This document shows, piece after piece, positions 21,633 to 35,412 of a stretch of DNA of 64,000 bases. Location of the stretch: positions 37,083,922 to 37,147,921 of the forward strand of contig OZ023214.1 in NCBI GenBank assembly GCA_963995525.1. The letters run 5' to 3'. This DNA comes from Escarpia spicata (taxonomy: Eukaryota > Annelida > Polychaeta > Sabellida > Siboglinidae). How positions within the stretch are numbered: position 1 is the stretch's first letter; every line of letters starts with the position of its first letter. A program made the translations under genes and the position numbers. The notes below the pieces were generated by a model. It ran no database searches and was not told where the DNA came from. It worked only from the letters and a program-made list of their open reading frames with translations.

Positions 21633-22144
21633 GGTATTTAATTATGTTTGTAGGACAAGCAAAATGTGTGGTCGTGAAGTGCATTTTGGACAGATGAAAT
21701 AATCATCGTTGTGATATGTTTAATAGGCTTCGGTGTTGTTTTACACGCACTAACAATCTAAAACGCATAGCCTTCTACTACATGCATCAACTGGCGAGAT
21801 AAACGTCAAACGAGAAACAAGAAAATGTATAATTTCATAAAATATTATAGTTTTGCATATCTGGATGCATTGACAAAAATCATCAAGTTATATATATTAC
21901 CATAGGCATGATATCTTACAGGTTTAAAATACGCTACAATATAAATTATGTATCACAAGATCTATGAAATAGGTTGTTGCTGCATTGTCCTGTCATTGGC
22001 CACCTTTATATTTATATGAGGAAATTCGAGCGGATGACCGTCCCAATTACTATCCTCTTGTAGTTAACAAGAGGTTGTCCGTTCGTGTTAATCGTGAAAT
22101 CATGGTAGAAACTAAATCTACTATAACTTATAACAAACTGTTTC

Positions 22145-22545
22145 GAAAGGAAAGGGTTTGTTTACATGGCAGCGTTTTTTCTGGTGGAAAGGGTTAGTTT
22201 ACATGGCAGCGCTGTTTCGGGAGGAAAGGGTTAGTTTACATGGCAGCGCTGTTTCGGGAGGAAAGGGTTTGTTTACATGGCAGCGCTGTTTCTGGAGGAA
22301 AGGGTTTGTTTACATGGCAGCGCTGTTTCTGGAGGAAAGGGTTTGTTTACATGGCAGCGTTGTTTCGGGAGGAAAGGGTTTGTTTACAGGGCAGCGCTGT
22401 TTCGGGAGGAAAGGGTTTGTTTACATGGCAGCGCTGTTTCGGGAGGAAAGGGTTTGTTTACATGGCAGCGCTGTTTCGGGAGGAAAGGGTTTGTTTACAT
22501 GGCAGCGCTGTTTCGGGAGGAAAGGGTTTGTTTACATGGCAACGC
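22145..22545. repeat. 37-bp minisatellite, about 10 copies
   Basis: Units contain GTTTGTTTACATGGCAGCGC then TGTTTCGGGAGGAAAGG. Since 37 is not a multiple of 3, all three frames cycle into each other and stay open, giving overlapping fake proteins. Confidence 0.92.
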
Positions 22546-22850
22546 GCCGCTTTCAAAGGCGTCACCTCAGATCCGAACACTAATGAGATGGATCTGTGGA
22601 TCACGTCATACGTCATCACGCCCGCGTAATAACGTATATTATTTGAGTGACAGCTAGCCGACGTTTGTAAACATTGGACTGTTGGATTCAACAGTTGTTT
22701 CTGCTTTGGTTAATAACTATGTTAGAATTCATACATTTTATACTGTGCGATACGATTTTACAATACGAAATACGAAAGGACTGTCTGCCTTTAAGGTATT
22801 AACATCAATCCGGAAACTGAATGTGTCAGAAATACAAGGAAAATCTTTAC

Positions 22851-22958
22851 CTCCACAGATTAGACTGCTCTTGTCAACTGCGTATTTGTCAAAACACTGG
22901 CCGTAGTCGCATTTTCCTGCTCCGTTTACTGTACAGTTATAACAGTGGTCGCCACACG
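22851..22958 (-). CDS. FU-like exon
   Basis: CGDHCYNCTVNGAGKC; 108 nt, donor GTAAAG, acceptor TTTCAG, six Cys. Confidence 0.77.
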
Positions 22959-23474
22959 CTGAAACCAACAATTAATGTATTACAACTGCATAGAAGAACA
23001 CGTCTGGTGTAACCGTCAATACCGGATAAACGAACATGTTTAGTAGTAATCGTTTCCGCACGTGTTTAAATGTTGTTTTTATTCGTATTTGAGAAACAGT
23101 CGTAGTTCCACAAACCCTTAATCCTTTTATTTATTGGATAAGAACACTTTTGTAATACGCGGATCACAACAACTGGTAAATATGCCGACGCATTAACTAA
23201 TCATCGTATGCGATAATCACCATAACCATGTTTTATAATTACAATTAACATATTTAGAGATTCTATTCAAAGTTCTTCCTTGTTGAAAGAGTTTATTTAG
23301 AAAACAACCTATATTAATTATCAAACAGATGTTGTCTTTATTCACAGTAACACCTTTCTTAGAAAAGAAATTGTTTAATTTTTTGTGCCCAAGTCCTTTC
23401 GCCTCTTTCTGTATTCACGTTACCTAGATTATAGTCAGATTTCAGAAAGCGCAAACCAAAAGAAAGATCATTAC

Positions 23475-23582
23475 CGCCACATGTTAGACTGCTGTTGTCT
23501 AAGGCGTATCTCTCATAACACTGTCCGGGGTCGCATCTCCCTGCTACGTTTATTGTGTAGTTATGGCAGTGGACGTCACACG
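23475..23582 (-). CDS. FU-like exon lacking Cys3
   Basis: CDVHCHNYTINVAGRC: Tyr replaces the third Cys and Val replaces the conserved Gly. 108 nt, splice sites intact. An unpaired Cys would result. Confidence 0.68.
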
Positions 23583-23589
23583 CTGAAAC

Positions 23590-24150
23590 AACACGAATAG
23601 AAAACAAATATTTCTTGTTGTTGTTCTCTTCTTTCCCTGTTTGTCCAGGGTGAGGCTGACCTATACTTTCTCTGTATGTTCGGTGTGAGGCTAACCTCTT
23701 CTTTCTCTCTATGTCCGGGGTGAGGCGGGACTCGATACTGGCCTCGAATTCTGTTTTCTGTTCTTTACATTTTCTTCCCCGTAACTGTTACTGTTCTTGC
23801 ACTGCGGTCTCCATCAACTGCCTCCTCTCCCCTCGATATTTCGCTCTCATTCTCCACTCCTCTCCCAATCCCTCCAAATCTTTCTTGACACAATTCTCCC
23901 AACGTCCTCGTCTCATTTTACCTTCCACTTTCCGGGCATCTGTTTTCTTTCCCAGCCGTTCATCCATTCACTCCACGCGTCTAGCCACCGCTAGTCGAAC
24001 CATCACCACTAATAATCATGAATACAAATGAAACGAGCTTTTTTGTCACTTGATATATCTGCAAATGTCTCAATTTACGTTTATCCGTATGCCATGGCAG
24101 CCATGCTGTGGAATTTTTCCATTTTTATTATATTATGTACATAATCAAAT
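23590..24150. other. Intron without recognised gene
   Basis: Includes two near-identical 50-base units ending in GTGAGGC (23650-23730) and a pyrimidine-rich stretch (23740-23990). No domain seen. Confidence 0.5.
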
Positions 24151-24201
24151 GCTCATTTTGCATTTGTGTGGTTTGAGGTTTGGTCCTGGAAACAAGCTTA
24201 C

Positions 24202-24309
24202 CCTTACAACTGTGATCGTTAAAGTCCATGCCATAACCTGGCATGCACCTGCCGTCGTCACATTTCCCGGCACTTCAGATCGAGCAGTTACGGCAGTAGA
24301 TGGCACAAA
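24202..24309 (-). pseudogene. FU-like exon with in-frame TGA
   Basis: CAIYCRNCSI, TGA, then SAGKCDDGRC; 108 nt with consensus donor GTAAGC and acceptor TTCCAG. The stop is probably a CGA-to-TGA change. Inclusion would truncate the protein. Confidence 0.72.
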
Positions 24310-24600
24310 CTGGAACCAACAGTGCGTACACAAATAACTTATCTAGATAACACTAAACACATGTCCTCTCAACATTGACTTTAAGCAAGTTGATGTAGTA
24401 CTTAACACGTTTCCTTTCAATATTTACTTTAATAGTTAGGTTCAAATTATACTACCTGCGATATGCATATATATACTTGGTCTTTAACAAAAACCTGGTA
24501 CGTTTATTATTGGACACGAAGCATCATTCTCGCAGGAAAACTCGCAAATTCGTTTATGCTGAAGACATATGTGACGCAGAAATTAAAAAGGACAGATTCG

Positions 24601-25097
<497 letters not shown>

Positions 25098-25099
25098 TT

Positions 25100-26560
25100 C
25101 GTCAGGAAATCCCTCACTTGGAACCACCGAGGGTAGAAAAAGAGGAAGGACTGAAAACATGGCAACGAAACTTTGACACGTACATATCAAGGAGTTTGGA
25201 TATACCTGGAAAGATCTTTGTGGTCACAACTATCAGGATACAGTGGGCCATTGTTGGCAATGACCAATACTCCAAGCGGGCAAACAAATCGGGTGTCGGG
25301 TTTGCTTGCCGATGCTTTTCAGCATCTTCTTTGTATTCTTTGATGTGGGTTCATAAGGTACGATGTGATTTATAATAGTTTATTTTTGTATCTTTCTCTG
25401 ATTTTTTCTGTTGCGTCGGGTGTAGGGTCAACTTGCCGATGCTTTCTCACCGTCTACTTTGAGTACTTTCATTCCCGATCCCATAGGCACGGAAACAGGA
25501 GGGGGCAAGAATCTCTCTGGGGGGGCAGACATATTGTTTTGACCCCCCTCCCCATTGAACGTGAGCGTGAATGTTTGTTTTTGTGGCGACCGTCAATGAC
25601 GGGCGGAAATTTAAATGTTATGAGACGATTAATGTATATTTTTGTCGAGTACAAAAGGTGTGTGTAATTGGAGGGCAGAGAGATGGTTTTCTGCCCCCTC
25701 CCAGAAATAGGCGGCGAAAATGTTTTGCAAAGCACCCCCCAGGTTATCGGATGTCATCATTTCAGCCGAGACAGCAGAGAGAAGCTAAATTGACAGCAGT
25801 GGCGCGACGTAAGAATTTTTTTTTTTAACAGCACTGTCCTCCTCGGATGCCATGAGTTCACAGCTGAGACAGCGGAGAAGGTGAAGTTACAGTGGCGCAG
25901 CGGTGACAAATTTCCAATAGAACCCCACTTTTCCTATGTCACAGTCGAACATTTTTCAGTGATGCTGAAACTCCGGTTACCCCCTCTCTCCACGCAATAC
26001 AAACTTCGTTCCCGTGCCACTGCTCGTTTCTAACGTATGTGAGTGACACAACTGCGCGAAATGACAACTATCTAGCGGTAGCCGTATGATGAAGGTAAAC
26101 ATATTACTCTTTTGAACCATCCAGTCTGAAGAAACCTCTTCACTCATACCGGACTTTGACGTGTATTAAGTTCAAAAGGGCCAGTTCGCAATTTTCCGGA
26201 TGTTTTCGAATGTTTTTGTTGGCAAATGTCCCGCCAGTTATTGCTAGCTCTCGTACGTACGTCATGTTCGTTGCTCAGAATTAGCATTGTGACGTCAGTC
26301 CGCAACATCCTGTGTTAACTATTTCACTGAGCTACGTAAACTAGCACCACCGCAAAATATTTTTCATGAACGAAAACGATGTATTAATAAAAACTACTGA
26401 TCATACACTTAATGGTGCATTTGTGTCTAACATGTTGTATTTAATTACATGTAATTGTACAACGGTTACATTCACCTCTATGCAATCGCAAACACAAGGA
26501 GTGTGTGTTGCTTTCGAAGCCCTTCTTGTAATGTTGTTATCATTGTTTTAGTAAGATATA
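25100..26560. other. Intron without recognised gene
   Basis: Two loosely similar stretches (25750-25805 and 25845-25905, around GAGACAGC) suggest an old local duplication. Nothing else recognised. Confidence 0.5.
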
Positions 26561-26584
26561 CTCTCAGTGAAACATACGACCCAC

Positions 26585-26692
26585 CTCCACAACTGTAATT
26601 GTTGGCGTAGATGCCGCATCTCCAGAAACATTGACCGTTATCGCACAACACCGGTCCTCTATCCGTGCAATCGGAACATTTGACAGAGCATG
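26585..26692 (-). CDS. FU-like exon with an extra Cys
   Basis: CSVKCSDCTDRGPVLC; 108 nt, donor GTGGGT, acceptor GTCAG. Conserved Lys before Cys4 is Leu, and the usual Tyr after Cys5 is Cys, giving seven Cys. Confidence 0.72.
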
Positions 26693-26769
26693 CTGACACC
26701 AAACGTATGACTTCAGGCGGTCTTTTGTATGTGATGTATTTCAGTGCTGTAAACAAAGAAGCGTATCAC

Positions 26770-27970
26770 AATCACTATCAATCATAATACTTTATTGTCC
26801 CGTGGGAGGAAATTCATGTGGTGCGTAGCAGCATAATGAAACAAATAAAACAAATGTACAAGCAATATAAACATGCAAAATTTTAATAAAAGTTATATTG
26901 GTTAAATAAGTTAAAACATGTTAAATATGTTAAATAAGTTGCAAAAGTTACATCATCTCACAAATAATCTCAGGCTCACTTAGGGTCATACTAGCGGGGA
27001 AGACTGAAAGAGATGGCGGGAACGAAGGACAGTTACTCATTCATTAGTCTAATTGACGAGGGAACAAATGTGTTTCGAGTGTGATTCAGTATACAGTGAG
27101 GGAGTTGAAAGCGGCGGCCAGAAGGAAGCAGTTTAAAGCATTTATAGCATGGAAACAGGGGATGTTCGCGGTCTGTTCTTCCTTACAGATCCACTAAACT
27201 GGTCTGCTTTTCTGCCACTACCTCACCACTAACACTGACGGTTCGTGCCAGAGTGTTGCGATGCAAAACACTTAGGCCACTGTAACACACAAGGAACCCA
27301 AATGTAATAGAGATTTCGATGTAGCATCTATAGAAGGTTAGAAGAACATGTGTGCTGACACTGAGTGGCCTGAAATTGCGTAAGAAATGCAGCTTTTGCT
27401 GGCACTTTCTATTAAGTATAGCTGTATTTTGACCAAATATGAGCTTGGCATCAATGATGGTGCCGAAGTACTTGTTTTCCTCTACTCTCCTCACACACTC
27501 TCCGTTGTCGAATAGTCCCTTGGGAGGAGTAGGATTCTTCCTAAAATCTATTACGAATTCTTCAGTTTTAAGAATGTTCAGGTCTAGGAAATGATTACCC
27601 CACCACACTGTGAAATCAGCTACAGCACACGCACACATTTGATCAGAGCCGGATAGGTCGACGATAACTGTGTCATCGCTGTATTTGATCAAATTAACGG
27701 TTTCATGGCTGCTGCGACAGTCGTCTGTGTAGAGTGTGAAGAGGACAGGGTTGATCACCGAGCCCTGGGGGAACCGGTGAAAATGAAGAGTGAGGTAGAT
27801 ACAGCACCATTATAGCGCACTACTTTCTTACGTTCAGTAAGAAACTGATTTACCCAAAAGATGATGTGTGGGTTCACATGCATATTAATATGTTTACTCA
27901 TCACGATGTGTGGCTGAAGTGTATTGAAAGCTGAGGAAAAGTCAACAAAGACTATCCTTGCAAACAACAG
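26770..27970 (-). mobile_element. Rex1-like LINE, 5'-truncated
   Basis: The minus-strand RT segments VFVDFSSAFNTLQPHI (27955-27905) and, after a frameshift near 27757, YTDDCRSSHETVNLIKYSDD (about 27690; SDD catalytic box) and HFLRNFRPLSVSTHVLLTFY continue to a stop at 27183. A non-coding tail ends with TGAATTTCCTCCCACGGGAC and AATAAAG (about 26820-26790), a 3' end typical of Rex1/Babar-type elements, followed by short GATTGATAGT-like repeats. The element sits just upstream of the FU exon at 26585 within its intron. Frame damage makes it inactive. Confidence 0.7.
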
Positions 27971-28149
27971 TAGGTTCCGGGTGGAAGTGAGGTTTGCAGG
28001 TCTTCATTCCTCTCCTTTTCCTTTCTCCTCTGCCGCTTCTCCACCTCAGCCATGCCGTACAGGCAGTCTGTCTCAAAATGGAATGTTACCTGATAGATGC
28101 CGCTTTGCTCAAGTGGACGGTCGGTCCCAGTTATTGGGGTAGAGTGGCC

Positions 28150-28790
28150 TTGTCTTCAGTCTTCAATGTACAATGTACATGAATATTACAGAAACTCTTA
28201 AGGTTGAAAATAAACAGTGTTACATAATGGGCGATTTTAACATTAATTTACATAATTATGGTAGCCTATGAAAACTCAAGATTACATATATGCCATTTTT
28301 CAACATTTATTTATACCCCTTATCAATAAGCCCCCTAGAATAACAGCAACTACTGCCACGTTCATAGACAAAATATATAGCAATGATGTACTTGTTACAA
28401 ATTATCAGTCGCATGGAATAATATATACATTTATCTCTGACCACCTACCAATATTCTTACTCACTAAACAAACAAATGACACAAAGCTAGATACAGTATT
28501 TGAGACTAGAATATATAATGAGTAAACTACTGCTAAGTTCAAAGAGAGTATTGATCAGATAAGATGGAATTAGATTTATGCCTCCAGAGATCCTCAAGAA
28601 AGTTATTCTACGTTCCTTAATAAAATTGTATTTGTATACAATAAATAATTTCCACTTATTTAAAAAGCTGTCAGGGCAAGAAAACATAAACCATGGATTA
28701 CTATGGGACTTAGACGTTCCATTAGAACCAAACACAAATTTTATAGGTGTTACTAAAAAACCCGACTGTTTACAATGATACTAATTACAA
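28150..28790 (+). pseudogene. LINE fragment: endonuclease C-terminus and linker
   Basis: Frames give MGDFNINLHNYG (28226-28262), then RITATTATFIDKIYSN and ISDHLPIFLL (about 28340-28460), the GDFN and SDH motifs of an APE-type LINE endonuclease. A linker segment resembling KPWITMGLRRSIRTKHKFY follows (about 28695-28745). Several frameshifts. A different family from copies A and C. Confidence 0.68.
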
Positions 28791-29715
28791 AATATATATA
28801 AATTAATTAAATTGTTTTATTAACATAGCATAAAGAGCATATTACCGACATGAGCGTCATAAGAAGACAGCTGCGGTGGCATAATTTATGTTGCAGATTC
28901 GTTATCTACCATTGTTGTTGTATTGTTAACATACGGCGCAGTTGAAGCGTGTCTCATGATATGGTATGAAAGCTTTGATTGGAATATTTGTTGCGATAAA
29001 TGGCGTTATTAAACACGTTGATATGCGTAAGCTACCGAACCGTGTCGATCGGTCAAAGTGTGACAATATTAGTTACAAAATCGGTCGACCGTGACAGCCC
29101 GGCTGACTAAACAGTTTATAGCCAATATCCGACGTTTCCACTCATCCTGCATGTGCCCATCTTGTTCCTTGTTCTTCACAACAATTGTAAAACAGTTGAC
29201 CATTATTCCTCATTAATTAATAAGTACACTGGTGAATGTGTGTTTACTACTCAGGGGAACCTGGGGCAATATGTGCCGGAAATGCTCTATCAAGAACGGC
29301 GGATACTCATGCGCAGTATAATATATCGCGCTGGATCACGAACAATTGTGGCCTAGCATATATATATATATATATATATATCCATGTCTACACTTCAGTG
29401 GCGCCATCTGTGAGATCGTTGGGAGTTGACACTGCTACAAGACTTGTGAGAAATTGGGTGGTATATCAGAAATATAATTGTTGTAATATTACGATGTTAC
29501 AAACTGAGTTTTATTTTGTGATGTTTGCAACGAGGCAAATTCTGGAAGTTGTACATCGAGGTGCTCGTTGTTGTCTGTGCCCTTCGTCGTGATTGTTATA
29601 TACCCTTTTGACCCTTCGTCTCCGTTACTAGGGAGGTTTACGAGATTATGACATCTCATCGACTTTGATATATTCTCGACGTCGGCGTGGTGAACAATTT
29701 ATGAACAACTCCAAA

Positions 29716-29960
29716 AAGAGCCCTCCGCCTTTCGAACCCACAACCATGTTCCTACTAAGCCAACAGCTATACCATGACTATTAATGATTACCAAATAAAT
29801 TAGGCACATGTTTCTGGAATGTAAGTGTAGGAGATCTTTAGGGGGTGGCTGGCGGAGGGTTCGAATTAAACACACTTTAAAGAGCCCCCTCCAGAATCGA
29901 ACCCGCCCAATTTGTACCCACACCCTTGTAACTGCTAAGCCAACTACATGGCTATCGATA
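29716..29960 (-). mobile_element. Possible tRNA-like SINE heads, two copies
   Basis: On the minus strand two copies carry an A-box-like TGGCTTAGTAGG / TGGCTTAGCAGT (29751-29762, 29931-29942) and a B-box-like GGGTTCGA (29730-29739, 29894-29904). A-to-B spacing is 11 and 26 bases, shorter than in a tRNA, so these are degenerate at best. Not functional tRNA genes. Confidence 0.35.
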
Positions 29961-29999
29961 ATTACCGTATGACATATGCACACCGTTCTTGCATGTAGA

Positions 30000-31875
30000 C
30001 GGATATGTTTCGGGTGGGGCGGAGTGTCCATCACAAAATTAAAAATATTAGGCAATTTTACATTACCACAAATGTGGAACTGATTTGCCGTGGTTGGATG
30101 GTTACTGGTACGTGGAATAAAAGAATGGTTCGGATGCGCAACACAACACACAATGTCCAAAACAATCGTCCTCGTGGAAATATCGAGGTGTTGCAATTTG
30201 TAGTCATGTTATATTGCTGCTATCGACGATCTAGTATTGAAAGATAGGGAACTGACTGGAACAGGAATAATAGCCTTTATTATTTCACAATGATCAAATT
30301 AGCATCACACACAAATATATCATGAAACAAATGGAATCAAGCAAATAAATTGTTTATATTCATTATTCAAATACATAATTATATACAAATCATAATTTAT
30401 GCCAGTGTAATAAGCGAGTATTGTAGGTAAATGAACAAATATCATCATAATATACTATATAATTCGTTACTGGTGCGTTTTAAACATACCATAACAAAAC
30501 GAAAATATATGTATACGTAAATGTTGCTATTCCTCTCTCTTTTAGCCTACTGTTCGTATTTCTAAAGGTAATTGTCCTATCCGTCACGTGACCAGATGCC
30601 TAGCAAAATTTACGTCAAGCCATCATACCGTCGTGTATTTTATTGAAATTGTGGCCCCAGAAATAGACTATATTTCTTTATGACAAAAAGATAAGGCAAA
30701 TTGCTTAAGGTGACAACTGTAAGAGGGGAGGCGAAACAATGGATTGTGACCTAAGAAACCTGTGACGTACTGCATACATCAATGGATGTATCCCGTCCAC
30801 TACTGTTGCTGCATGACATCTCATCAATCAAACATTCCCGCACACAGCTGGCACATTAAACACTTAGCCTTAGGTTCGCGCGTGTGAGTTTTGTACATTC
30901 AAAGACAGTGTATTCAGTTTAAGTCAAAGCCATTTCATAGTTCATTTCACTTTCCAATTCATGAACAAATGTCCTGGAATAAAGATGCTGGTGCGATCTG
31001 CAAACACAATGGTAAATATTGTGTCAGATAAAATAGGTGCATCATTTTTGTAGATAAGGAAACCAAAAGTATCAGAACTGATCCATTGAGTGTATTGTGT
31101 GCCGCGGAATAATAGAGTGACATTTGTAGGGTTAAATTAATGTCAAATATAGTGATGGTTCCGGACAATGCATCACGTTTCTGCGAGACATTCATTTTGC
31201 ATCGACACGGATATTTAGTGAATTCAAGCAATTGCAGAAGCAGACTTTAATCAAAATACCAAGCCAAACAAATTAAAAACGAAAACAACAAAAAGCACTA
31301 AACGTCGCTGAAACGCTCAACCAACATCACTACCAAAAACAAATGTGCAACATCTAAGCACAACTTCTAAAACCACACACTGTTTCATTCATCGCAAAGA
31401 TGCCAGGTCAATTAAAATCAGTGTTGGCTGAAGCCGTGAACATCAGCCAATGCCTCTCGTCTGTTTTGTGTATTTGTACAGGAAATGCGGAAGATCAACA
31501 CTCGTTATTTTGCACACAACTGTTCTTTGGTTTTTGCGACACAAATGTTCTGAAATATATACTTTATAATCTCCGTGATATGACGAATTGTAATAAGATT
31601 TTGTTTCATAATATAACTTCAAATTATGTATATATATAATTATTTGAAATATTTTATAACCCAAATGGCATTTTGAAATGATTTTTAATGCAAACGGTTT
31701 GAATTTCTTCAATCTGATACAAAAAGGAAATAATTATTTTTCATTCTAATTATAATTCCTTACAACACGTTGACGAGATCAACTTTGGTTCGTTGTGCTG
31801 TGAACATCCAAACATGTGCGTGAAATCAAACAGGTTGAGAAGCAATGACGTATAGTAGGTGTTCAGCCGCGCAAA
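30000..31875. other. Intron without recognised gene
   Basis: AT-rich sequence with short random open frames only. Confidence 0.5.
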
Positions 31876-32038
31876 CACTACGCCCACGGACTGATTGTGG
31901 CAACAGCAGCAAGTGCAAGAAACGTCGTCACGACGCCGCTGCTAGACAACGTGGACACGTCACTTCCGATTCCGAGGCCAGGGATGTACGTGTTACACGA
32001 CCGACTGCTGCAGCATTTGTAACACGTCTGAAAATATA
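31876..32038 (+). other. Coding-like repeat fragment, copy 2 (related to 2837-2985)
   Basis: Open frame includes SSKCKKRRHDAAARQRGHVT and ends AAAFVTRLKI. Intact where copy 1 has a stop. Family not recognised. Confidence 0.45.
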
Positions 32039-32655
32039 ACGCAAGTAATGTTACACAATAATGTTATTATTTGTGAAACGAAGAGTAGTAAAGTTGAATA
32101 TAGCCATCAAAAAGTCTATGATGACAATGTAGAAAATATTACCCAACTATGTAGAAAATATTGTGGCGTAAAGTGCATCAACCAGCATGTATGCCTTTTT
32201 GCCTTCTGAGTCTGAACTTATCACATTAGAACAAATAATAACAAATTACCAGAACAAAATGTTAAAATAGTATTTATCCACGTGTGATATAGCGCTGTTT
32301 CCACGATTGTTCTTGACGCGTCACATCGTACTGTAATTAATACCATATGAATTAGAATAAATAAATAAATATATATATAAACAATATAATATATTGCAAT
32401 AATACTAGTATTATTTATTATTGTTATTATGAAATGGTATTAACAAATTCCGATTTGTAAGCTAATTCATTATTCAAATAACATAATTCGGCATATTAAT
32501 AAGCAAGCATATAAGTTTGACTACTGCTAGGCAGGAATTTTATGAATGAGCTTACCGCATTTAAACATTTGCAGTGCTCGGTTTTTTTACTGTTACAATT
32601 CGCCAAACGAAGAATAACAACTACAAATTATCCAAGTTGCGCTTACATCGGCTTA

Positions 32656-32656
<1 letters not shown>

Positions 32657-32722
<66 letters not shown>

Positions 32723-32741
32723 GTTTAAGCCTTAAACTATA

Positions 32742-32765
<24 letters not shown>
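32657..32765. repeat. (AT)n microsatellite flanked by an inverted repeat
   Basis: GGCTTAAAC (about 32650) and GTTTAAGCC (about 32724) bracket the first AT run, giving a long hairpin potential. A second AT run follows. Confidence 0.9.
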
Positions 32766-32782
<17 letters not shown>

Positions 32783-32819
32783 ATAATACTAAGAATAATA
32801 TTATAATATATATGTTTGC

Positions 32820-32935
32820 GCGGTTCCCACATTGAAGACAACTGATTCAGCGAACTTCGTGGTGATAATTACACATACACGTGGTTCACACATTCAAGAC
32901 AACTGATTCAGCCAATTTCATGGTAATAATTACCA
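32820..32935. repeat. Direct repeat of about 65 bp, two copies
   Basis: Both copies contain AAGACAACTGATTCAGC and a diverged GGT(G/A)ATAATTAC end. Confidence 0.8.
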
Positions 32936-33234
32936 CCCCTTGCTGATTCCGGGTAACGGAACAGAAAACCTCGCCTGAAACAAACATCTCACGAGAGTTT
33001 AGGCGTCATACTTGCGTGACGTACCATCGTGTGCGTAGATCTCCGAGAAGTACAGGTCTGATACTTGTACCTGTCACAGCTTGTCGACTTGAAACAACCT
33101 CGCAGAAACAACACCTGGTCGTCTTTCTCTTGTCGAAACACCTGATCACGTGGAAAACTCTTGTTGGCATTCTCATAGATACAACTATTACAAAGCAACG
33201 TCAAAACACTAGTAGCTATTTTTTAATAATCATA

Positions 33235-33735
33235 ATAGTTGTTGTTCTTGTTGTTGTTGTCTTCGTCGTCGTCTTCGCCGCCGTCGCCTTCTGTGTCGTT
33301 TACTTGCCAATAATACTATTATCTCTGAAAATGCTATTGATTAAACCAGATTTGTAATTAGTAGATAATATATAATATACAACACTACTTAATAATACAA
33401 GATATCAACGCAAAGCAACAGGCTGCAAATGGCAAGTGGCCAATGAAGATAATGGCGTGTCGAGAAGAACACAAACATGCACGTACACACGAGCGAACAC
33501 ACATGTAAGTAATATATGTGCGTGTATGCGTGCGTGAGTATGTTTGTATGTATACATGTATGTATGTATGTACATATGTACGTATGTACGTATGTACGTC
33601 TATATATATATGTATGTATATACGCATGTATACATGTATGCATGTATTTATGTATGTATGCATGCATGTATGTATGTGTATCTGTCTGTCTGTCTGTCTG
33701 TCTCTATGCACGCACGGATACACACACGTACGTGC
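33235..33735. repeat. Simple-sequence cluster (GTT/GTC triplets, TATG and CTGT tetramers)
   Basis: Triplets GTTGTTGTTGTC at 33238-33295, then TATG/TACG at 33535-33680 and CTGT at about 33682-33702. Confidence 0.93.
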
Positions 33736-34529
33736 ATACGTATGTACGTATTTATTATTTTTATTATACCGAATTTATAAAGCGCTCTTTTCAGACATAA
33801 AAGCCTGCCCAAAAGCGCTGTATACAATCAATACAATAATCATAGACAATAAAAACGATAAGAAGATACAAAAAATGAAATATATTAAAGAAGATTGGAT
33901 ATAATAAGATGATTATACATAATTATACTATTTTAAAATGTAATAAAAACTGTATGTGTGTGTGTCTGCGTCTTCGTGTATCTGCGTGTGTATGTGTGCG
34001 AGTGTATGTGTTTATGAATGTATCTACGTATGTGCACAGGTATGCGTGAGTGTGTACGTGTGTGTGCGCGCATGCTTTTGTGCGTGCGTTCGTGTGTTAT
34101 GCTCAGCAGCTCGGTATCAGTGACCTTTGGTTTGATCTTTTAAACAATGTTCTTTTGTCTTCCCTGTTGAAGCACCCGTTGATACGCACCCAACATGTTT
34201 CATTGCAAGCGATACTAATGGTACTCTGCGTGTCTCCGCTTTCCGTGCAGGTTGTACTGTCATCGTGGTCTATCGCGACTAGCTCCAGTCTGTCCAGGGT
34301 GAGACCGAATTGAGCCGTTCCGCCGCACATCTTGCAACGGTGCTCTGTTCAAACCAACCGTTTTTACCTTGAGTTGTGGCTAATATAGCGTACGATAGTA
34401 TTTCATTATAGAAATGTCTACGCACTGAATCTCCGCACAGGCACAGGTTACCAGAGTCAGAGTACGTTAATGCAAATACACTGGGATTTATTTTTGACAA
34501 CTTGATATATTATCACGGGCGCATCACAC

Positions 34530-34790
<261 letters not shown>

Positions 34791-34801
34791 GATACACCTA
34801 C

Positions 34802-34909
34802 CTCCGCATGTCTGCGTGTCTGGATCGTAGGCGTCGGGACGTGTGCATTTTCCGGGATCACATTTGTCAGCTCCGTTTATAGCACAACTGCTACACATGC
34901 CGACACAGG
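34802..34909 (-). CDS. FU-like exon
   Basis: [16 protein letters not shown]; 108 nt, donor GTAGGT, acceptor GACAG. The donor side abuts a CAGA/GA microsatellite. The Met-Leu-rich frame upstream is the intron's pyrimidine tract, not a signal peptide. Confidence 0.75.
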
Positions 34910-35310
34910 CTGTCAATGACAAGAGCAACACACTACACATTAAGCAAGACATCCTGGATACTAGTTGTCCTCCCAGGGCTCCATAGATAACTATAAACTC
35001 TGCTTTCTCTTGGGACTTGATACTCTAGTTACGTAATACGATACTCTGTGATTAACGTAGTGATGTGAGAAGTAATGGAAACAGAAGCAGTAGAAGAAGA
35101 AGACGAAGACTTTCTAATAAATACATCCAATATTCTTAGTTTTATCATTTTACTATTAAACAAAAAATCACTACGTGCTCGCAATCCACTTAGCTTGAAA
35201 CAATCTATAATACATGTATCGTAATTTCAGAAATACGCAAAACCAGTTGTTACTTTTAACTTATATTTTAACAATAAACGACACTGTCCAAAAATTAAAC
35301 AGTAACGTAC

Positions 35311-35412
35311 CACCGCAATTTCCATCTGTAGTGAGTCCGTGCTGTGCGTCACATCGATCACACACTGTACGCAACCCTGTCACGTTACACCGGACACAGT
35401 AGTCAGGACACG
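35311..35412 (-). CDS. FU-like exon with canonical furin-repeat spacing
   Basis: CPDYCVRCNVTGLRTVC then DRC: C-x3-C-x2-C-x8-C-x2-C-x11-C, 102 nt, phase 1-1. Donor GTACGT, acceptor TTCCAG. Links the array to standard FU repeats. Confidence 0.72.

Noticed and set aside
22145..22545. Possible CRISPR array
   Set aside because: The 37-bp units are contiguous and lack unique spacers, and the context is an animal genome.
29716..29960. Functional tRNA genes
   Set aside because: Box A to box B spacing is too short and no cloverleaf can be drawn; kept only as possible SINE heads.
34910..34952. Signal peptide (Met, then Leu-rich) ahead of the FU module at 34802
   Set aside because: It is the translated pyrimidine tract and acceptor of the intron; every exon shows a similar hydrophobic leader before the AG.
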